In this document: in pieces, positions 1 through 4,418 of the stretch
How positions within the stretch are numbered: position 1 is the first letter of the stretch
How the letters are laid out: each line of letters begins with the position of its first letter
Assembly (NCBI GenBank): GCA_050874385.1
Contig: JBNMKO010000144.1
Coordinates: 1 to 6,357 of the forward strand
Origin: CAG-882 sp050874385
GTDB taxonomy: Bacteria; Bacillota; Clostridia; Lachnospirales; Lachnospiraceae
Direction of reading: 5' to 3'
DNA length: 6,357 bases
Translations under genes and position numbers: made by a program
The notes under the pieces: model-generated
What the model was told of the DNA's origin: nothing
What the model saw: only the letters and a program-made list of their open reading frames with translations
Databases searched by the model: none

Positions 1-558
1 AATGTCCACACCGACACCATGTATCTTTTCAACATGCCCGCCTTTTTTCAGCCTGAAATGCTTTTTAACCCTCATGTAATCCTCGCGGTTAATAGTGATT
101 ATGATATCAGTCAGATTTGCAAGCATCTTTTCCGCCGGATAGAACATGAGCCAGTTTGCAAGCGGCGCTCCCTTGTAAAAATGCAGCCCGTGTGCCGTAT
201 AAATTACATACGGCTTGACACTGCTCCTCCACGCCGCTATCCTCGCGCACACTCCGCCCATCGGATTGTGGCAGTGCACAATGGTTATATTTTCATTTTC
301 AATTATGTCTTTAATCTGTCCGACTGCCCTTACTGCCGCCGCCAGCTTTGTCGGCTTTTTCTCAATATCTATGTGATGAAGTATTATCCCCTGCCCGACC
401 AGCTTTTCCTTGTCAAACGAGTACACCTGATTGTTAAAATTTGACGCATAGTGTATCTCGTAACCCATGTCCTGCATTATTTTCACATCATTCATCTCAA
501 ACTGCGGGAGGAAGCCGCTTATCGTCGTCACATATAATATCTTTTTTATTTTTTTCAT
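1..558 (-). CDS. Glycosyltransferase family 4 (CapM/EpsD-like), 3' end cut by window edge
   Basis: This open frame gives 186 residues from an ATG at 556-558 and continues past the left edge, so only the N-terminal half of a usual ~370-400-residue GT4 enzyme is seen. It starts MKKIKKILYVTTISGFLPQF, a typical first Rossmann strand of a GT-B fold. Later come IVHCHNPMGG (about residues 94-103) and YTAHGLHFYKGAP (about 120-132), then YPAEKMLANLTDIIITINRED (about 140-160). These match the pattern of glycosyltransferases that add a nucleotide-sugar-derived residue to a lipid-linked oligosaccharide at the inner membrane face in capsule or exopolysaccharide assembly. The sugar cannot be told. AAGGAA (complement of 569-574) lies 10 nt before the ATG and supports this start. 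The gene lies just downstream of the left recombination site of the putative inverton, and I find no good promoter between that site and the start, so it is probably the first gene of a phase-switched polysaccharide operon (inference). Confidence 0.9.
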   Translation of the reverse strand, partial: MKKIKKILYVTTISGFLPQFEMNDVKIMQDMGYEIHYASNFNNQVYSFDKEKLVGQGIILHHIDIEKKPTKLAAAVRAVGQIKDIIENENITIVHCHNPMGGVCARIAAWRSSVKPYVIYTAHGLHFYKGAPLANWLMFYPAEKMLANLTDIIITINREDYMRVKKHFRLKKGGHVEKIHGVGVDI

Positions 559-599
559 AAATTAATGGTTCCTTGGTAATAATATATATATAACGCACA

Positions 600-632
600 A
601 AGGTTCGCAGATTACCTCAATCTGCGAACCTT
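600..632. repeat. Left recombination site of putative inverton (perfect 14-bp arms, 5-bp core)
   Basis: Two perfect 14-bp inverted arms (600-613, AAGGTTCGCAGATT, and 619-632) surround the asymmetric core ACCTC at 614-618. This is the architecture of a tyrosine-recombinase crossover site: paired protein-binding arms around a short spacer that sets direction. Twenty bases of it (609-628) recur in reverse complement at 2008-2027, on the far side of the recombinase gene. Transcribed leftward it could form a 14-bp hairpin, but only CCTTTGTG follows, without a proper U tract, so I favour a recombination site over a terminator. Confidence 0.8.
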
Positions 633-668
633 CACACGCAAAGCCTTTGTTTTCCTAGTGTTTTCATA

Positions 669-1793
669 TTATTGACCATTTTTTTGACCCCTATAATTAT
701 CATACACGATGGTCATCATATTTATATATTGACGTTTAGTGTCCATAGTCGGATGGACATATCTGTTGAGCGTTATTTTCACATCGGAATGTCCCATTAT
801 CTCGCTTAAACTTTTGACATCCATGCCACTGTCTATACAATTAGTCGCAAATGTATGGCGCAATATATGAAAATTAGATTTTTTCACGCCTGCCATACTT
901 AAATATTTTGCATACTTGTTCTGATATGTGCGTGGCTCCATCGGTCTGCTGCCTCTAAGTACATATCCGCTTTCACGATAATACGGAATAAGACATTCCA
1001 TAATAGTATCAGCCAATGGAATAGCCCTTTTTGAAAAAATACTCTTAGGCTCGTCCTCCACCAGCGCGGTTTTAGTCTCGCGGTTTGCAACCGCAATTCT
1101 CTGTACAGTTCTGTTGACATACAGCATTTTATTTTTCAAATCAATATCTTCCCATTTGAGCGCACATATCTCGCCAAGACGCATCCCCGTAGCCAGACAC
1201 AGCATAATGCCTGTTGTGTATATATCAGGATTATCATACAAATATGAAATCAGTCTGCTCTGTTCATCCTTGTTCAGCGCTTCAACGGGTTTCTGCTGCA
1301 ATTTAATCATGTCACTCTCAAGCTTGTAACGCGGAATGGAATATTTTGTCGACGCATACTTTAACAAAAGATTAGTGACACACACCACGCTCCTTCGTAT
1401 GCTGAGTGACATTTCCTGTTCAGCGTCGAGTATCGAATTAATCTTATCCTGCTCCAAATTACTTACATTTATATTTCCTATAATCTTCTGAATATATCCA
1501 TAATATATATTCTTATATTTAACGTAAGTTGAATGTTTTCTGTTCTTGTCAACCACCGTCAGCCATTCTGCTGCAACATTATCAATCAACACTTCCTGCT
1601 TTGCCAAGGTTGCCTTTTTTGATATACCCTGCGCCGCTTTTCTCGCCTCCGCAAGTTTTTTTCTAACCTCAGAATATGTTTTTGCATACACTGAACGGAC
1701 ATAAGTTGTACCACAATAAATATCCTTTACCGAATAGCGTCCCTCCCATCTTCCATCTTTTCTTTTTCTCACATTTTCTCCTCTTTTAGGCAT
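669..1793 (-). CDS. Tyrosine site-specific recombinase (phage-integrase family)
   Basis: The protein has 374 residues, full length for the Int family. Residues about 8-35 (KRKDGRWEGRYSV) resemble an N-terminal AP2-like arm-binding domain. Residues about 67-155 form the helical SAM-like core-binding domain. The catalytic domain spans about 170-360 and carries all expected residues: Arg205 in ATGMRLGE, probable beta-hairpin Lys250 in EPKSIFSKRAIPL, His309 and Arg312 in HILRH, His335 in MGHS, and the nucleophile Tyr345 in NRYVHP. The start is supported by AAGGAGGTG (complement of 1801-1809) 7 nt before the ATG. I do not see a convincing promoter upstream on the minus strand; the best -10-like box (complement of TTATTATGGG-type sequence near 1842-1850) lacks a good -35. 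It is the only gene between the inverted sites, so it most likely acts on them. A conventional integrase of a lost mobile element is the alternative, but no other phage or conjugation genes are nearby. Confidence 0.93.
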   Translation of the reverse strand: MPKRGENVRKRKDGRWEGRYSVKDIYCGTTYVRSVYAKTYSEVRKKLAEARKAAQGISKKATLAKQEVLIDNVAAEWLTVVDKNRKHSTYVKYKNIYYGYIQKIIGNINVSNLEQDKINSILDAEQEMSLSIRRSVVCVTNLLLKYASTKYSIPRYKLESDMIKLQQKPVEALNKDEQSRLISYLYDNPDIYTTGIMLCLATGMRLGEICALKWEDIDLKNKMLYVNRTVQRIAVANRETKTALVEDEPKSIFSKRAIPLADTIMECLIPYYRESGYVLRGSRPMEPRTYQNKYAKYLSMAGVKKSNFHILRHTFATNCIDSGMDVKSLSEIMGHSDVKITLNRYVHPTMDTKRQYINMMTIVYDNYRGQKNGQ

Positions 1794-1902
1794 ATGCCGA
1801 CACCTCCTTGTTATTTTTCAGACCACTTTTTATGACCCATAATAAGCAAAATTCTCTCAATCTGACCCCCATACTCCCCAAAAAATAATCTTCAAAGTGT
1901 CA

Positions 1903-1931
1903 TTGACAAACGACAACTTGCTTATTATACT
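1903..1931 (+). promoter_or_regulatory. Strong sigma-A promoter facing outward (right) from the inverton
   Basis: A perfect -35 box TTGACA (1903-1908) is separated by exactly 17 bp from the -10 box TATACT (1926-1931, one mismatch to TATAAT). The expected transcription start is about 1937-1939. In this orientation there is no gene for it to drive: the transcript crosses the right site and reaches terminators at 2083-2123 and 2134-2175 before any sizeable coding frame. That leaves its purpose unexplained unless the segment inverts, when it would read into the glycosyltransferase with a leader of about 140 nt. Confidence 0.75.
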
Positions 1932-2003
1932 TAATTCTTATGAGAACATTGTTGCGGAATTGTGGGTATACATTACTATTCCTGTCAAAAATGACGTTTC
2001 TGG

Positions 2004-2036
2004 GATTTTCGCAGATTGAGGTAATCTATGAATATT
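2004..2036. repeat. Right recombination site of putative inverton (imperfect arms)
   Basis: The core GAGGT (2018-2022) is the reverse complement of the left core ACCTC. The inner arm (2004-2017) keeps TTCGCAGATT. The outer arm (2023-2036, AATCTATGAATATT) pairs with the inner one at only 10 of 14 positions, whereas the left site is perfect. Sequence 2008-2027 is identical, in reverse complement, to 609-628. Because the two outer flanks differ, the hairpin spanning the left site would shorten from 14 to 10 bp after inversion. Confidence 0.78.
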
Positions 2037-2082
2037 ATAGGCGTTATTTAACTCAAGTTAAAGATTAAATAAGAAGATGAGC

Positions 2083-2123
2083 AATAACATGTAGTTCAGC
2101 ATAACTGAATTAATGTTATTTTT
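2083..2123 (+). terminator. Intrinsic terminator just outside the inverton, plus strand
   Basis: AATAACAT (2083-2090) pairs with ATGTTATT (2113-2120), and inside this AGTTCAG (2093-2099) pairs with CTGAATT (2105-2111). The result is a stem of about 16 bp with one bulged G at 2091, one G-U pair and a CATAA loop, followed by TTTTT (2119-2123, partly within the stem). It is AT-rich but well formed. It would stop the transcript from the promoter at 1903-1931 about 180 nt after its start. Confidence 0.6.
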
Positions 2124-2128
2124 ACATT

Positions 2129-2175
2129 AAAAAAGCCGGAAAACCCATGGTCTTTAAACCGTGGATTTTTCGGCT
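2129..2175 (-). terminator. Intrinsic terminator downstream of tyrA
   Basis: AGCCG (2134-2138) pairs with CGGCT (2171-2175). The stem continues through AAAA/TTTT (2140-2143 with 2166-2169) and CCATGG/CCGTGG (2145-2150 with 2159-2164), with small mismatches and the loop around 2151-2158. Read on the minus strand the stem is followed by TTTTTT (complement of 2129-2134), a proper U tract, so it ends tyrA transcripts. The plus-strand side has only ATTTAAAT, so it may add weak rightward termination as well. Confidence 0.8.
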
Positions 2176-2208
2176 ATTTAAATAAAGTCATAAAATTTAG
2201 GCAATTTC

Positions 2209-2240
2209 TCTCACTGAATTACTCATGTGTATTAGTGAGA
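2209..2240. repeat. Inverted repeat just past the tyrA stop codon
   Basis: TCTCACT (2209-2215) and AGTGAGA (2234-2240) are perfect complements. The stem extends by AAT/ATT with one bulge around an 11-nt loop. No T run follows on either strand, so this is not a classical terminator. It may protect the 3' end of the tyrA mRNA, or may be meaningless. Confidence 0.35.
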
Positions 2241-2246
2241 AAAATC

Positions 2247-3329
2247 CTACTGTACCACACTGTTACCGAGCACATTGATTGCGGCGAGTTTATCAAGCTC
2301 GTTGTTAAACAAAATTTTGAGTGCACCATCCTCGCTGTCGCGGTTGTTGACGATGGCGAGGTTTTTTATGTTTATGTGGGAGGCGGTTATCTTGCTTATA
2401 ATGTCAAGAAGCGCGCCCTCCTTATCCTGAATGTTGCAGTACACAACATGTTCTCTGATAATAGGGCCTTTTCTTCCGTCGGCTACGGAGTTGCGGTACT
2501 GTCTTGCCTCGTCAAAAAATGCGTTGATTGCATTGTGGTCTTTTGATGACACAATTGACTTGATTTCTGTCAGATAGTCTATGTAGTCGCCGAGAAGCTT
2601 CACAATGGCATCCGTGTTGGTCGTGCAAATCTGCTCCCACATTTCAGGTGATGAGGAGGCAATTCGTGTTATGTCCTTAAATCCGCCGGCGGCGAGAAGT
2701 TTCATGGTTCCATTTGCATCATCGGAGTGCTTGATGAGATTTACCAATGAGGCTGCTATGATATGAGGCACATGGCTTATACCCGCGACGCTGTAGTCGT
2801 GATGTTCAGGGTCGAGCACAACCGGGATTGCGCCCGTCAGCTTTACAAGTTCTATGTACCCGGCGAGCATATCCTGTGTCGTAGCCTCCGTCGGAGTGAT
2901 TGCATAGAAAGCATTCTCAAGAAGAATATCTGAGGCGTTTGCGTAGCCTGTCTTTTCAGAACCCGCCATCGGATGACCACCTATAAAGCATTTTTCAAGA
3001 CCAAGCTCTTTTACCGTGTTGTGTATGTACCCCTTGACACTGCCGACATCCGTGACAATGCAGCCTTTCTTTATAAAAGGTGTGAGCTTTTCAAGATATA
3101 CGGAATTGTATTCAACAGGCGTACAAAGAAAAATAAAATCACATTCAAGAAAGTTGTCATCTATCGCGCTCGCCTTGTCAATTACCCCGTCGGCTAATGC
3201 CTGTTTTAAAGGAGCTTCGCTTCTGTTGTATGCTATCGTGTATATGTCAGGGCGGTTCTTTTTGAGCACTTTTGCGATAGAGCCGCCGATTAAGCCTAAG
3301 CCTATGAAACCTACTGTCAGTGTGTTCAT
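2247..3329 (-). CDS. tyrA: Prephenate dehydrogenase with C-terminal ACT domain
   Basis: TyrA catalyses NAD(P)-dependent oxidative decarboxylation of prephenate to 4-hydroxyphenylpyruvate, the committed step to tyrosine, in the cytoplasm. The 360-residue protein has a Rossmann nucleotide-binding motif GLGLIGGS (10-17), FLCTPVEYN (67-75), the family signature GGHPMAGSEKTG (117-128) with the active-site His119, DPEHHDYS (173-180), SHVPH (185-189) and FKDITRIASSSPEMW (217-231). Residues about 294-358 (YCNIQDKEGALLDIISKI onward) form an ACT domain, usually the tyrosine feedback sensor. Length and domain order are normal for the Firmicute monofunctional type with no fused chorismate mutase. The ATG at 3327-3329 is preceded by GAGGA (complement of 3338-3342) at 8 nt. 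It has its own promoter (3436-3465) and terminator (2129-2175), so it appears monocistronic. A decayed copy of its 3' end lies at about 4300-4408. Confidence 0.95.
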   Translation of the reverse strand: MNTLTVGFIGLGLIGGSIAKVLKKNRPDIYTIAYNRSEAPLKQALADGVIDKASAIDDNFLECDFIFLCTPVEYNSVYLEKLTPFIKKGCIVTDVGSVKGYIHNTVKELGLEKCFIGGHPMAGSEKTGYANASDILLENAFYAITPTEATTQDMLAGYIELVKLTGAIPVVLDPEHHDYSVAGISHVPHIIAASLVNLIKHSDDANGTMKLLAAGGFKDITRIASSSPEMWEQICTTNTDAIVKLLGDYIDYLTEIKSIVSSKDHNAINAFFDEARQYRNSVADGRKGPIIREHVVYCNIQDKEGALLDIISKITASHINIKNLAIVNNRDSEDGALKILFNNELDKLAAINVLGNSVVQ

Positions 3330-3367
3330 AAATTAAATCCTCGTATCAAAAAGTAGTAGTGTTTACC

Positions 3368-3407
3368 GTCCCTCTCCAAGGACTTAGAACCACATTTTTT
3401 TGGTTCT
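3368..3407 (-). other. Two small hairpins in the tyrA 5' leader
   Basis: The ~100-nt leader between the inferred tyrA start of transcription (about 3429) and its ATG holds two potential stems. One pairs AGAACCA (3386-3392) with TGGTTCT (3401-3407); the other pairs 3368-3373 with 3378-3383 around a 4-nt loop (5 pairs plus one G-U on the minus strand). No T run follows either, and I see neither a T-box motif nor a leader peptide rich in Tyr codons, so attenuation is only a possibility. Confidence 0.3.
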
Positions 3408-3435
3408 GAATAGTTACACTTTATTGCGTTGATTT

Positions 3436-3465
3436 ATTATAGCATACAGACGGAGGCATTTTCAA
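3436..3465 (-). promoter_or_regulatory. Promoter of tyrA (sigma-A type, extended -10)
   Basis: On the minus strand TTGAAA (complement of 3460-3465) is followed after 18 bp by a perfect TATAAT (complement of 3436-3441). The -10 box is directly preceded by TGC, an extended -10 element. Expected transcription start is near 3429, giving a leader of about 100 nt to the tyrA ATG. The toxin-antitoxin terminator at 3537-3571 lies upstream and isolates this promoter. Confidence 0.75.
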
Positions 3466-3536
3466 TAGTGGAAAACCTTTGAAAAAATCAAACACGAAAA
3501 AACCACTCAATTTTTCATTTTCAATACGCGCAAATC

Positions 3537-3571
3537 AAAAATAGCACCTAACAAAATCTGCTAGGTGCTAT
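3537..3571 (-). terminator. Intrinsic terminator of the toxin-antitoxin operon
   Basis: ATAGCACCTA (3541-3550) and TAGGTGCTAT (3562-3571) form a perfect 10-bp stem with an 11-nt loop. On the minus strand it is followed by TTTTTGATTT (complement of 3532-3541). It sits 6 nt past the antitoxin stop codon, so it closes the operon. Confidence 0.88.
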
Positions 3572-3576
3572 AAATA

Positions 3577-3903
3577 CTACATTGATTTCTTTTTTACAAT
3601 CTGTAACTCATATCCCAACGCATTAACCAAATTGCAAAAAAGCTTTAATGATGGGCTATGTTCATTTTTTTCCATCCTGGAAATAGCCTGCTGTTTATTT
3701 CCGGTAAGTTCCGCCAATTTGTTTTGAGAAATATTCTGTTCCTTTCGCAAGTTAACAACTTCTTGTATAAGGTCTCTTTCTCTATCGGCGGCAGAAAATG
3801 TTGGCGCTGCCATCCCCTCTTTCTTTATTAATGGCATTTCCCCTTTTTCTATTGCAACCGCCTGTAACAAGCCCTGCATGGTGTCCTCAAAAAATTTGCT
3901 CAT
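3577..3903 (-). CDS. HigA-like antitoxin, Xre-family HTH protein
   Basis: This 108-residue protein has a classic Xre/Cro helix-turn-helix at about 46-103: LRKEQNISQNKLAELTG (52-68) and NKQQAISRMEKNEHSPSL (69-86), where QQAISRMEKN is the recognition helix. The ~45-residue N-terminal part before it probably holds the toxin-binding segment. It is encoded second, 3 nt after the toxin stop, with a GGGGGTG ribosome site lying inside the last toxin codons, which suggests translational coupling. Toxin-first order is typical of HigBA-type modules. It should neutralise the preceding toxin and repress the shared promoter, probably at the palindrome at 4270-4291. The partner assignment rests on order, spacing and family. 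Confidence 0.85.
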   Translation of the reverse strand: MSKFFEDTMQGLLQAVAIEKGEMPLIKKEGMAAPTFSAADRERDLIQEVVNLRKEQNISQNKLAELTGNKQQAISRMEKNEHSPSLKLFCNLVNALGYELQIVKKKSM

Positions 3904-3906
3904 CGC

Positions 3907-4242
3907 TCACACCCCCTTCAAAATCTTTACCATTGCCTTAAAAGCCTTCTTTTCGTCTTCTGTCAAGTTATCTTTTTCATTCTTAGCATATACGTTGATA
4001 AAATATATTGTCTCTTTCACCTCTATATCAACATATATAATACGCGCTCCACCTCTTTTTCCTTTCCCTTTGTTCTCCATTGAAACACGTATTTTTCTAA
4101 GTCCACCTGTCCCCTGAATAGCATCCCCTGCTTTTGGATTTTTTAAAAGAGTCGTTTCAAGCTCTTTTAAATCATCATCGGTAAGTCCAAGTTCCGCCCA
4201 TTTCTTTGTAAATATCGGTACTTCTATAAATGTTCTATTCAT
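3907..4242 (-). CDS. RelE/HigB-superfamily toxin
   Basis: This 111-residue protein belongs to the RelE-like toxin superfamily. It shows GTGGLRKIRVS (45-54), the basic stretch NKGKGKRGGARIIY (57-70) and YFINVYAKNEKDNLTEDE (80-97); this combination is characteristic of the RelE-like group with the GGxRKxR...GKGKxGGxRxIY pattern. Such toxins are usually ribosome-dependent mRNA endonucleases, and basic residues such as Arg49, Lys50 and Arg52 would be candidates for RNA contact (inference). AGGAG (complement of 4253-4257) precedes the ATG by 10 nt. It is the first gene of a two-gene operon with the Xre antitoxin, driven by the promoter at 4268-4296. Nothing suggests truncation, so the module looks intact. 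Confidence 0.88.
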   Translation of the reverse strand: MNRTFIEVPIFTKKWAELGLTDDDLKELETTLLKNPKAGDAIQGTGGLRKIRVSMENKGKGKRGGARIIYVDIEVKETIYFINVYAKNEKDNLTEDEKKAFKAMVKILKGV

Positions 4243-4267
4243 TGATTGTTATCTCCTAGTTTTCTAT

Positions 4268-4296
4268 ATAATACAACATATTTGTTGTATTGTCAA
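4268..4296 (-). promoter_or_regulatory. Toxin-antitoxin promoter overlapping a palindromic operator
   Basis: Minus-strand TTGACA (complement of 4291-4296) lies 17 bp from TATTAT (complement of 4268-4273). The spacer and box edges are filled by a perfect 9-bp inverted repeat: AATACAACA (4270-4278), the 4-bp centre TATT, and TGTTGTATT (4283-4291). A protein bound here would cover both promoter boxes, so this is the natural operator for autorepression by the HTH antitoxin or the toxin-antitoxin complex. Confidence 0.78.
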
Positions 4297-4299
4297 GCG

Positions 4300-4408
4300 T
4301 AAAAACCCCGCCGTCGTCAACAACCACGACAGCGAGGATGATAGACAATTCTGTTTAACAATGAGCTCTCCGCAATCAATTTACTTAGCTGACAATGTTG
4401 TGCAACAA
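4300..4408 (+). pseudogene. tyrA: Decayed 3'-terminal fragment of a second tyrA, inverted relative to the intact gene
   Basis: Read on the plus strand this stretch matches the coding strand of the end of the intact tyrA. Bases 4306-4340 match the complement of 2327-2361 with 3 differences in 35. Conserved peptide pieces include VVNNHDSED against IVNNRDSED, and LADNVVQ against LGNSVVQ at the very C-terminus. Between them the copy has lost about 4 nt near 4341-4353, which breaks the frame, and 9 nt near 4369-4371; a base is also missing near 4302-4306. The tyrA stop codon is not retained. Similarity fades near 4297, exactly where the toxin-antitoxin promoter begins, and stops before the spoIIP end. 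It is a non-functional remnant of a duplicated or rearranged tyrA-like gene. Chance similarity is very unlikely given the co-linear matches over ~100 bp. Confidence 0.82.
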
Positions 4409-4418
4409 TTAAATTGTA

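Larger units (their letters stand above)
614..2022. other. Putative invertible DNA segment carrying its own recombinase and an outward promoter
   Basis: The segment lies between two oppositely oriented copies of TTCGCAGATTGAGGTAATCT (complement of 609-628, and 2008-2027). Inside are one tyrosine recombinase gene and one strong outward promoter. The inverted order of the asymmetric cores predicts inversion, not excision, upon recombination. Under inversion a position x becomes about 2636 minus x, so the promoter would move to about 705-733 and face the glycosyltransferase at 558. The sequence shows the repeats, recombinase and promoter. Switching itself is inferred from known recombinase-controlled invertible promoters in gut bacteria, for example the cwpV switch of Clostridioides difficile and the Bacteroides capsule promoters. 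The alternative is a decayed integrated element whose att-like repeats became inverted by rearrangement. Confidence 0.7.

Noticed and set aside
19..444. Plus-strand open frame of 141 codons
   Set aside because: It lies opposite the glycosyltransferase frame, which has family motifs and a ribosome site. The plus-strand translation shows no recognisable domain.
600..632. Intrinsic terminator of the recombinase gene
   Set aside because: The stem is strong, but no T run follows it on the minus strand. The exact repeat of its core on the far side of the gene fits a recombination site better, though some termination is possible.
562..667. Minus-strand small open frame across the left site (35 codons)
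   Set aside because: No ribosome site precedes its ATG. It is better explained by the hairpin site happening to be free of stops in that frame.
609..2027. A conventional integrative element with att sites flanking the integrase
   Set aside because: The boundary repeats are inverted, not direct, with reverse-complement cores, so excision as a circle is not expected. The segment carries no cargo, excisionase or phage/conjugation genes.
2235..2546. Plus-strand open frame of 103 codons
   Set aside because: It lies antisense to the tyrA ACT-domain region and has no ribosome site or domain.
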